DNA from: Choristoneura fumiferana
Taxonomy: Eukaryota > Arthropoda > Insecta > Lepidoptera > Tortricidae
Length of the DNA stretch: 64,000 nt
NCBI RefSeq assembly: GCF_025370935.1
Contig: NC_133490.1
Coordinates: 744,740-808,739 of the forward strand
Reading direction: 5' to 3'
The stretch's first letter is position 1. Each line of letters begins with the position of its first letter. Below the pieces are notes generated by a model, which was not told where the DNA came from, searched no databases, and saw only the letters and a program-made list of their open reading frames with translations. Below are positions 13,201 through 25,200 of the stretch, in pieces. Position numbers and translations under genes: made by a program.

Positions 13201-16200
13201 GCGGCGCCGGGGACATGTTCCTCAAGAAGGTAACACCACCGCAATGCCTATTATGAATCAATCAACTGTTCATCTACACCCATATAGTAAATCCTCAATT
13301 ATGCGTTCAAAAACCATAGGTAATGACCAGCATGACGACATTGGATTCTATTATGAACACGGCTGGCTGTATCGTAATGAGATTTCATACATCATTACAG
13401 CACGGGGGGGGGGGGGGCGACCACGTGCAGCAGCAGGTCGTCGCGGGCGCAGCTCGTGGGGCAGACATACCTACTAAGTTAATTCAGGTCATTCTTAATG
13501 GTTCTCAAAACACATGATAGAGGATTTAATATATGGATATAGATAAAATATTGTATGCAACTGTACGTAATTAGGCCTTAAAACACTCATGTGACCCTAT
13601 TATGAAACTCGGCACTCATGTTTTAAAGACCCCTATTACGATACAGTTGCATGAAATACTATTACTGTATGATAATCTGTCCCGTAACTCGAGGAGACAT
13701 CAGTGATACATTTTTTTAGAAATGTATACCATTAACATGCTTAGGTAATGAGCCATGAAGAAATGGCCAACTGTCACAACTCCTAGCTTTTAGAGGATTT
13801 GTACTTACATAAAATCGTAATTTTAATAAGTAACTCAGGAGTCGTAACCAAGGCAACTAGGCGCGCTAAAAAGTTGTTTGACCCTTATAGTACATTGTGT
13901 CTTGAGCGATAAGTAAGGACTTACGAATGAGGGTGTATTAGAAACCCGAAGACGAGGACTCGGGGCTAATGAGTCGATGATAGTAATTCCAGTACCGCTC
14001 GTGCGACATACATTGTTTTTCATCATATTTGTCAGTAAAATTGTATATTTCTAAGACAAAAAAATATTAATACACTGAAACAATTACTTTGTAAAGCGCG
14101 CGTGAAGATCGCGGGTGAATAAAGTAATTAATTGTTTCGGTCCATTGTTATGGACCTCCGCAAAGTAACGCCTGATTCAATAAAGGATGATATTTACTAA
14201 TTCAGAACTGGCCGTACTCGCTGCTGGAGGCGTTATCCCCGCGCACGGAGGCGGGCGGGGCGCGGCGGCGCGCGCGCGGCGCCACCTCTCCGGCGCCGTC
14301 CTCGCTGGAGGCCGGCCTGTTCCTGCGCAACTTCAGCGAGGACTCCACGCCCACGGAGATCGTGCACGCGTTCAAGCACGCCGAGCAGCGGGAGCTCCAG
14401 CTCATCAAAGAAATCAGGTGGGAATCACACTGACACTTATACGAATATGTTTATTTTTAGTGGCCGGACGACGGATGCAATTTACGTCAAGATCACGTCG
14501 AACAATATACGTAATATGGATATGACTGCAATTGGTTTAAATAAGAGAATATAGTTGAAAAATAGTTGGATAATTTTTGAAAACGGTAGAAATAATAAAT
14601 GTTTACCAAGTTTTGGACTTATACCCTTTTTAATTAATAGATTCACATAACATTTGGTCATACACAAGCAAACTGGCATATATAGTAAAACAAAAGCTAT
14701 AAAAATAGACAGTAAAAAAAGAGTACAAAAACATAATTAAAAAAGAGGTCTGTCGCCAACAATTTTATTGTAAATAATCGTATTGTTTTCTAAATTACCA
14801 TTCCTTTTATTTAGACGACCAGATGGCTAGTGGTTAGAGAACCTGACTACGAAGCTTGAGGTCCCGGGTTCGATTCCCGTGTCGGGGCAGATATTTGTAT
14901 GAAAAATACGAATGTTTGTTCTCGGGTCTTGAGTGTTTACTATGTATTTAAGTATGTATCTATCTATATAATTATATTTATCCGTTGCTTAGTACCCATA
15001 ACACAAGCTTTGCTAAGCTTACTTTGGGACTAGGTCAATTGGTGTGAATTGTTCCGTGTTTTTTTTTTTTTATAGGCCACTTTCCACTTATGTAGGGGAA
15101 AATTACCTCTTTACATCTACAGGTGTAAGTGGTACGTTTTTGTAAAGTGATACTTCACCACTATTAGGAAGATTATCACCATCACTCAAATTTCTATACA
15201 TTTAAAAAAAAATATCAATCGAAGTTTAATAGAAGTCTTATCCATCTTATGCTTTCGTCACCATATTGCGTCCATCGTCCGCCCTTTATTTATTTTGCAT
15301 AAGTTGTGGTACCATCAGCCAAATAAGTGGTCTATGGATTTTTAAACAAGTTCCTGTCAAATGAATATATCGCTAAAGTCGAACTTTCAAGTTGACAAAC
15401 ACGCCTATTGGCTTTATTGTTTTATGACATGCTAACGATTATCAACTTTAGGGTGGTAGACCACATATTTAGCTGATGGTACATAGATGTCAATGGTGTG
15501 AACTCACAGAAGCCCTGTAACAGTATAATGTGTCGACAGAGCCCGCAACTTGCGCAAGGAGGTGCGCGCGCCGCCGTCGCCCGGCGTCAGCTTCTGCGTG
15601 TGCCAGAAGCGGCAGTACGGCGTCATGACGCAATGCGAGCTGTGCAAGGACTGGTTCCACGGTGAGCGACAGACAACCTATCAATAAAGTCGACTCTCGT
15701 CATCATCATCATCATCATCATGTCAGCCGAAAGACGTCCACTGCTGGACATGGGCCTCCCACGAGACTCTCCACTCGGACCGGTCTTGTGCTTTCCGCAT
15801 CCACCGCGCTCCCGCGATCTTAACCAGGTCGTCGCTCCATCTCGTTGGAGGCCTACCGACAGCTCGTCTTGCGGTCCGCGGACGCCATTCGAGAACCTTC
15901 TGACTCCATCGGCCATCACAAGGCCGCAAAGTTACAAATGGCTAACTTCACTGTCCTATTTGTGTACGACTCATTTTGAGTCGCCGTGTGGCACAGACTG
16001 GGCTTTTACATAAAAGCGAATGCAGCAAAAATTATGCGACCGAAAGTACGCGACTCACAAGGATGTAATTATGCAAATAGGAACCAACCCACATTTCCCC
16101 CAAAATTGAGATTAGTATGCAACAAGTTACCAAAATTCACCTTCTATTAACCAGATAGTGGCATACTTATCTCAATTTTGGGGGGAAGTGTGGGTTGGTT

Positions 16201-19200
16201 CCTGTTCGCATAATTACGTCCGTCAAAAAATGACGCTCGCCTGGCTTCACCATTACCATTAGTGAAGTGTGCTCAAGTGAGTCTGTTCGTCAGCGGCGTG
16301 CATCACGGCGGCGAAGGAAGAGCGCGCGGAGTCCGAGGAGCGCGTGGAGCTGCCGTTCCCGGCGCCCGAGCCCAAGTTCCTGTGCCCCGACTGCACGCGC
16401 ACGCGCCGCCCCCGCCTGGACCGCATACTCGCGCTGCTGGTCAGTATCACTATCAGTATCAGTACACCGCACACATTCAGCTTAACTCGCGCCCCGCCTC
16501 TTAATCTCTCGCATGTCACAAGTAATAAAAAACTATTCAAGTCTCGTTTATTACAAATACTTTCCCATTTTGGAAATAAAAAATTAAAAAAGATAGTATT
16601 AACTTTGGCAAATATCTGTGTCACACCTATTTTGACAATTTTTAACACCCTCTCCTTGTCAAATCTATTGCTATTCAAGCGCCTTGGCTTCATGTAGCCA
16701 CCATACTTTTCTTATCCTCGTGGGCCTTCGCGTAGTTTATAAAGGACCAATTAACACTAACAATAACGGCTGAATGTACTTTATAAAATACAAATTGTTC
16801 ATTGAGTAAAGAATCTTACGAATTTTGAAATAATATCTAAAATAACAAAGCTGGTGAATCACGTCTCTAGGTCGTAAGTAAAAGTCTGTTAAAAAAAGTT
16901 AGGTCCGAGGAGGTTATTTTTCCCAAGCCGCCTAATGTACAAAACGTCGTGCTCCCCACAGGTGTGGCTGCAGAAGCTGCCGGTCCGGCTGGCGGAAGGC
17001 GAGGCGCTGCAGTGCGTGACGGAGCGCGCCATGGCCTGGCAGGACGCCGCGCGCGCCGCGCTCGCTCACCCCGCGCTGGCGCAGCTGCCGCCCGCCGACC
17101 GGGACCGGGACCGCGCTCAGGTCACTGCACGCACACGCACACACGCACACACACACCCACAGGCACACTCACTCGCTCACTCACTCACTCACTCGCTCAC
17201 TCAGTCACCCACTCACTCACTCACTCGCTCACTCAGTCACTCGCTCACTCACTCAGTCACTCACTCACTCAGTCATTCAATCACTCACTCAGTTAGTCAT
17301 TCGCTCGCCACACACATTAAGGTGCTAATAACCATGAGCACATGAACATTCACTTGTAACAAGCATTCTAACAAATGTAACTATAGCTCACAATTCTCAC
17401 AAAATAAACACGATGCAGCACGACGGTATTTGCTTCGAGCTTTTTGCCGAGCATATATCAGTCCAACATCATTTTGTTAAAATGTTCTAAAGCTAATTAA
17501 TTTAATAATTTTCAGTCAGTAATAGTCTTTTCCTGAAATTTAAGGAACTAGTCAAAAGTGTAGAATGTGTGCTCGAGAAGCCAGTTATTCAGTCGTTTTA
17601 TAAAATGTCTAACGACGGCGCCGAAGTAATTGTCTCGGGCAACTTTTTGCACACCGTCGGGCCTACAACACGAGTCGCATCGTGAAGTACTAAAGCGTTA
17701 CCTAGAATGATCGCGGGAATGTTCGGAGTAATGCTTCGCTCTATGCTTGGCTGTGTTCGTTGTTCAGTTCGCCTTTAAAAAACGGCGAATGATCGATGTC
17801 CAGTTACAAGTGAACGTTCAAGTTTATAAGCACCTTTATAGGTCAAAGTTTAAAGCGAAGTGATGCCGCGACTGAGCGACAGGATAGAATGCGGCTCAAG
17901 ATACAACGTCTGATATAACTGTCATCATCATCATCAGCCGGAAGACGTCCACTGCTGCACAAAGGCCTCCCCCTTAGAACGCCACAATTAACGACAACTC
18001 GCCACTTGCGTCCACCGGTTTCCCGCAACTCACGATGTCGTCAGTCCACCTGGTGGGAGGCCTGCCAACGCTTCGTCTTCCGGTTCGTGGTCGCTACTCG
18101 AGGACTTTTTTTCCCCAACGGTTATGTATTCTTCGAGCGATGCGGCCCGCCCATTTCCACTTCAACTTGCATATTTTTCCAGCTATGTCGCTGACTTTAG
18201 TTCTTCGACTAATTTCCACATTCCGGATTCTATCGCGCAAAGAAAGTCCAAGCGTAGCTATCTCCATAACTCGTTGCGTGACTCTGAGTCTCTCTAAAAG
18301 GCGAACAGTCAAAGACCATGCCTCAGCGCCGTAAGTCATCACTGGCAACACACATATCCATACTAATATTATAAATGCGAAAGTGTGTTTGTATGTTTGT
18401 GTGTTTGTCCGTCTTTCACGCCGTAACGGAGCGACGGATCGACGTGATTTTTGGCATAGAGATAGTTTTGTGGCCCCGAGAGTGACATAGCGTCACTACT
18501 TTAAAAAAAAACTTGTATCTCAAAATGGATAACTTTTCTGAGTGCACTTTATGACCATTGGGTCAAGGTTCAATTTTGTTGACGTATTGATACGAGATTT
18601 TTTTCAAAGTAGTGACATAGGCTACTTTTTATCCGGGAAAAATGCACAGTTCCCGAGGGAACAGCGTGCGATAACCGAATACCACGCGGGCGGAGCCGCG
18701 GGCAAAAGCTAGTACAGATATAACTGTAACGTGGTATAGTGATTGATCGATATATTCTAATTATTCTAGAATTTACTAACATTGTATTTTGTCAACAGGC
18801 GAATAGAGAAAAAGCGGACAAACTGAATGCAGAACTGAAGAAAGCGACCGGCCGGGCGCACGACGCACATTCGTCACAAAATGCGAGGTATGTTATGACA
18901 TATGACTTTCTGCTGACTAGTAACTAGCTATCAGAGAAAAATAAGATAGAAAAGAACTTGTGATAGTTTGATCTCGAGCAGATTGGATGTAGATTCGATC
19001 CGGGGTTCGCGCTTTTGAGTTTTTTGTTTATGTGCGAAATTACATTTCGTCGGTGACGGGTGATGGTGAAAATCCATGCAAATGCGTGTAACTTGGATAA
19101 TCCCTTGGAATGTCCCGTAAATAGTACGTCGACAGCATTAATATATGTCATTAAACTACCCGACACCTAGAAATACGAGCTTACAAAAGTCTCAGAAAAT

Positions 19201-22200
19201 GGTCTGCTTCCTATCCACGTGGACCTGAATAGACTATGCAGCAGTCGACTCAAATCCCGGAACCCGCCGGCTAAATCCTTCCACACGCGCGACACCACAT
19301 GGAGGGACAACGATGCTTGAATGAAGGAATGGTTATCACATCGGGATGGTGCAAGCAGTTCCATTTTTCAACTTTAGGTTAGGTTTAGGTTTTAGTGAAA
19401 GCCTACAGACATGGTGCAGACTTAATCGCCTCAGAACCAAATTCGGTAACTGCGCATACCTCTCGCACAAGTGGGGATGGTGTGAGTCGGCAGCGTGCGA
19501 GTGTGGGGATCCGAAACAAACCATACACCACATTGTATTCGAGTGCCCCATCACTAAATACGACGGACCGGCTGAGGACTTTGAACACCTAACAAGTGAT
19601 GCGAAGTTGTATCTTCTGCGAAATTGTAATTTTTAATTTAAGTTATAATATCAATTGCATGAGATAATTTTTTGAAAAATGTATTAACCAGTGTGTAATC
19701 GCCATACGATAAATAAATAAATAAATACCTAGAAATAGAGTCGTATCTGATATTTATGAACGTTATGCTGTGTCAGATATTGGTGCTTGAGACTATACGA
19801 AAAACTTGACTTATTTTTTTATAACTGTAATTTTTTTGTGTATAGGTCATCAGCGAGCGTGGAGCATGCGTATAGTGCCACGCCGCGATCTCCCAGCGCG
19901 CGCGTCGCCCCCGGTTTACTACAGAAATTGGAGGACTTGATGCTGGAAGGCGATTTACTGGAGGTAACTGTTGTTCGTTGTTTGAGATTTCTGGGATTTT
20001 AGTTGAGGTTTAGCAGAGTTGTCGGTTGAACGTTAATTTTGGGAAAAATCAGTTTTTTTTTTAATGTAAGTGGTTTAAACATCGAAAATTAAAGATCACT
20101 TACGGATGTTTTATAATGAAAATAATTATGAATTGAAGGCCTTAATTTTTCGTTGTTGTCTCATTTATTAGTGTCTTAGTCAAAATAGGCTACTAAGTAC
20201 ATTGGCCACATAAGAGAGATGTAAGCTGATTTGCTAGAACTATTTTTTTTTTATCTGTGAAAATGTATTTTACCGGTTTTAGGCGGCGTTTCCATCAGAG
20301 ATGTGTGAGAATTTGTCTTTCATAAACCAATAGGAATCCTTCATTTACCTATCCTCACTCGTCTGAGCTGTTTCCTCTAGAAATTACTTAGCGAGGGTAG
20401 GTAAGTGAAGCATTTCTATTGGTTCATGACACACACATTCTTCGTAACACGTCCTCTTACATCTCTAGCTCTAGTGATAACGCAGCCCGGGGCTTAGTCG
20501 CCACTTTGATTTTCTTTTTTTTGTTCAAAAATTTTCTTTTTTGTTTTCCATTTACTTTATTTTTTGTGTTTAATTTGTTTTCCATTTCTTTGTGCTAATG
20601 TGTTCATATCTTCGTATTATCTGTGGAAACCTTTAATTGGCTCTATTGTTACATGTTCTCTATTCCACCTGTATTAGTTAATTTAAGCTGTTGGTTTTCT
20701 GAATAAAATAAAATAAATAAAATATATTTCAACAGTAAGGGTCTCCCGATATCTATTGGCGCGGAATCGGCTTTAGCCTTTGGTGTTTTAAGTGTTTATT
20801 GATATAATACAGGTATGCACAATACACAGTATAATTACATGGAATTATCACAGCACAGATATTGGTCTGATTGACTTACGTGTGGAGAAATAGAAGGGAA
20901 AAGAGAGGGAATTCAGCTCTGCAAAGCGTTATGTACTGAACCCATTCGTCATTCCGTTCAGAGTGAACGGACTGTACCTGCGACTGGCTCAACCAATCAG
21001 TGGCCCGGTCATCGCTAGAAGACTGGGTCACTGTGGCCATCATAGACATGCGTAAATGATTCGGCATCCAGGCTTTCTGCCCGGGAGTGAGTGGCGCTTT
21101 AGACGCCACAAGCCGATCAAAAGACGTTTTATGTCCACGCAATAAGAGCGAAAAAGACGTCTTCCCGTCGGTAAACGTCTATGGGTATTTATCTTCGCTG
21201 GAGAAAGAAGACACGTAGTTCCGAAAATTAATTATATAATACTTTCTGAAGCGATTACAAACTAAAAGGGCAAACGAAAAGAATAAAGACAGAATTTTGA
21301 TTGAAAGTTAAAATAGCTGTGATGTATGAAGGTAGATTAAGACAGCGCATGATTTTTGTATGTAGGGTAGTCTCTTCCTTCTTGAATAAACGGCGTAACG
21401 GACGGACGTATTTATTTGTTGCTCCTTCAGCATCGGTCAACCTGGACCCTGGGACTAAGACCTTTCAGTGGCGACGAGGATGGGATGGGAGTTTTTTAAG
21501 CGCGTAACAATAAGCGTAGCGGATGGCGAAACAAAGGGACGTGCTCTCGTGACGCCAGCCATTGTCCTCGTTAACGCAGCCAGGGGTACGCAACCTGCTG
21601 CCCGGTTCTTAACGCTGCGCCAGGGCTGCACAACCCTGTGGTGCTGGAGGGAGTCGGCTGTGCGGTGCGGTGGACGCCACACGTCGTTTCGCGTCGGCGC
21701 TCTTATTGCGTGGAGATCAAGAGTTTTTTGATCGGCTTAAGCAGGTTTGGGGAGATCTTTATTAACAAATGTGTCTGTGTGTACAGGTGAAGCTGGAGGA
21801 ACAGGCGCAGATGTGGAGTGCGGTGATGGCGGCGCGCGGCGCGTGCGGGCGGCGCGTGGCGCGCGTGCTGGACGCCGGCCGGCGCAAGCGCGCGCAACGC
21901 ACGCCGCGCCCGCACGCGCAGCTCAAGCGCGCGCGACAACACGGTGAGACTGACTGTAGCACGCGCACCATGATGGCGGCGCGCGGCGCGGGCGGGCGGC
22001 GCGTGGCGCGCGTGCTGGACGCCGGCCGGCGCAAGCGCGCGCAACGCACGCCGCGCCCGCACGCGCAGCTCAAGCGCGCGCGACAACACGGTGAGACTGA
22101 CTGTAGCACGCGCACCATGATGGCGGCGCGCGGCGCGGGCGGGCGGCGCGTGGCGCGCGTGCTGGACGCCGGCCGGCGCAAGCGCGCGCAACGCACGCCG

Positions 22201-25200
22201 CGCCCGCACGCGCAGCTCAAGCGCGCGCGACAACACGGTGAGACTGACTGTAGCACGCGCACCATGATGGCGGCGCGCGGCGCGGGCGGGCGGCGCGTGG
22301 CGCGCGTGCTGGACGCCGGCCGGCGCAAGCGCGCGCAACGCACGCCGCGCCCGCACGCGCAGCTCAAGCGCGCGCGACAACACGGTGAGACTGACTGTAG
22401 CACGCGCACCATGATGGCGGCGCGCGGCGCGGGCGGGCGGCGCGTGGCGCGCGTGCTGGACGCCGGCCGGCGCAAGCGCGCGCAACGCACGCCGCGCCCG
22501 CACGCGCAGCTCAAGCGCGCGCGACAACACGGTGAGACTGACTGTAGCACGCGCACCATGATGGCGGCGCGCGGCGCGGGCGGGCGGCGCGTGGCGCGCG
22601 TGCTGGACGCCGGCCGGCGCAAGCGCGCGCAACGCACGCCGCGCCCGCACGCGCAGCTCAAGCGCGCGCGACAACACGGTGAGACTGACTGTAGCACGCG
22701 CACCATGATGGCGGCGCGCGGCGCCTGCACCCAGCCCTCGTTCTGTCTACACAATATGAATAAAAAGCAATGACTTGAAACATTTTTCTTATCAACTGTA
22801 TGTTCCCATGTCTATAATGAACTATAAGACGCTTGTTAAATGCTACTTTTTTCCACAGGTTCAGTAGCGCCCCCAAAAGCCACCGTCAAACGTGGCACGG
22901 CTACGACGACGAATTATCTCAACAGAAAACAGGTACGCTATTGTTTATAATAATAAACTGACTGTTGCTCGCGGCTTCGCCCTCGTTTCAGTGTTTTTTT
23001 TTATTTATTTCAAAAACTTGTCTTAATAATAGTAAACAACAAAATAATAATTATTCAATTGAAAGGATGTTTACAAAAACAACATAACTACACTAGATAT
23101 TATTTTACATACTAGTTATTGGAGATAAATATTTTATAGTTCATTTTAGTAATTGGCCAATAGGTTTAGATATTATACCATTACACATTTAAAGATCAGT
23201 ATTTGTTGAAGAAAATAGTAAAGTAATGTCATCATCATCATCATCATCAAATGGGTATCTTTAAGGTAACAATTTTGGAGAAATGGGTTCATTTTTAGAC
23301 AATATCATTTGCACTACTTGTAGTTCCTTCTTAGACGAACACTATGATACCATCCGCCAAAAATGTTAGTTATGTTGTTTTTGTAAACATCCCTTCGATT
23401 TGACGCCGTCGCTTACAAGTTATGCGTGCGTTTCGGCAATTCAATTTTATTTTTAAATTTATAGATTCATTTATTACCTTGAGTGATTTTACCATACCTT
23501 GACAACTTGACACTGTTTAGAACTCTGCGGCCTTTATAAAGATTTTTTGCTAAGTGCGGCAAATGCTGACTGCAACAGGGTTCTACCGGTTCACATACGA
23601 ACTTGTCGAAGTGTATTGATTATTTGAATGATTGTATCCTGCAGGGAATATCGTCAGGGTCCAGTCTGATGATGCGGAAACACTACATGGCGCGGCAAGA
23701 GCGCCGCAAGCACTCGACGCGCGGGAAACACGCGCGGCAAGCGAGGCTAGGTAAGTTAAGCTTCAAATTCAAATAATTTATTCAGTAAATAGGCCGCAAT
23801 GGGCACTTTTACACGTCATTTTTTAAACTACCAGCGCTTTCGAAAAGACCATCATTGCTTCAATTTCTCAAATCGGTTAAATGTCAATTAACGTTTCAAA
23901 ACATCGTTTAGGCGCGGCCACATGCAAATAGCTCGATGCTCGTTTCCAGTGTCAAATATGGTCACGTGACATATAGCGATAAAGCTGAAAGTGTTGACCA
24001 GATTTGACGCTGGAAACGAGCGTCGAGCGACTGCATGTGGCCGCGCCTTAACGATATAACATGTTTTGAAAGAACAAAATACAAATAGTTTTAATGCCAA
24101 TAAATGGGTGTGTGTTTGTTTCCAGCGACGAGCGCGCGGGGGGCGGCGCGACTCGCGGCGCGCGGGCGGCGGCGGGCGCGGGCGCGGGAGCGGGCGCGGG
24201 CGCGGGCGCGGCCAACGCGACCAGCTCCTCGTCGCAGTCCTCGGGGGAGGACGACGAGGACTGCGCCGCCGCCTCCTGCCGCAGGCCTACCGGTAACCAT
24301 ACCTACTGGCCTCAATAGGCTATTATTATCTCACTCTTTGTCGGTTCCTAACTGATCGCTCCTCTCATTCACTCGCCATCCAGCTTGTGTTGGTGTTCCA
24401 CTGTTGGCCAAAGGCCTCCTCAAATGTCCTCCATTCCTCCCGATCCGAAGCAGTGTGAGGCCAGTCGTCGAGAAATATAAAGCTAATGCCGTAAAGATTT
24501 CTAATTAGTCTGTCAGTTTCCGCCGTGCTAAACTTTAAGCTTCATCTTTGTAATTGTTTGTTTGATTGACAAAAGAAAAAATACGTGTCCTATATATTCT
24601 GATAATCTTATCGACAAATTCACCATCCATTGATTAACCCGCCGAACGCCCTGCGCGCCACAGTGCCGCGTATCTAAGGACTCGTGATTAGTCAATTTTT
24701 GTTACTAGTTTCGATCACCCTTTAACATAGGGTACTAGTCTAAAATTACCCAAAAAAGTCGTTGGTCGTGTGATGCCGTTCTCTGTTTGTTTTGTTGACG
24801 TGAGTTATCCGTTACAATATCATTTAATATCAGTGAGTCTCACGGTAGTTTCATGTTCAAAATTTGTTCGAATAGATTGAGACGGCATCACATCTATCTG
24901 TCAAATAAAATTAATCAATGGGCGGTGAAGCAGCCCTAAAACGGAATTAAAAAAATACCACGGGAACTATCCAATTATGTATATTATCAAGGAGCGGAAT
25001 TTCTCATAGCAAAAATCAAACATCAAAGGGATTGAACATAAGTTTTATCGACTATTCTAGTTATCGATGTTATCGAACCGACTCTTCTTGTTATCGCCTT
25101 GTAACAATATTCTGTAGCATTTGACCTCTTTGATAAGCGACTTTCATCTCCATATTAAAATAAAATAAATCGCGTCAACGTGACATATTATGACATTTAT

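Noticed and set aside
14820..14890. Possible tRNA gene (CTAGTGGTTAG, GGGTTCGATTCCCG)
   Set aside because: The same head recurs at 36900-36970 and 48930-48990 with the same downstream body, so it is a SINE family.
16932..17345. Open frames across 16935-17345
   Set aside because: They are exon 16 running on into a CA/CTCA microsatellite; the His/Ser/Thr repeats are not protein.
19346..19636. Apparent small host gene of 96 codons
   Set aside because: The Cys/His motif and AATAAATAAATAAAT tail mark it as the end of a LINE.
21460..21500. LTR end plus primer-binding site (TGGCGACGAGG)
   Set aside because: No second LTR, no gag or pol sequence nearby; kept only as a remark.
24091..24355. Three overlapping frames in the GC-rich exon 22 region
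   Set aside because: Only the frame with the two PHD3 cysteines joins exon 23; the Arg/Ala frames are shadows.
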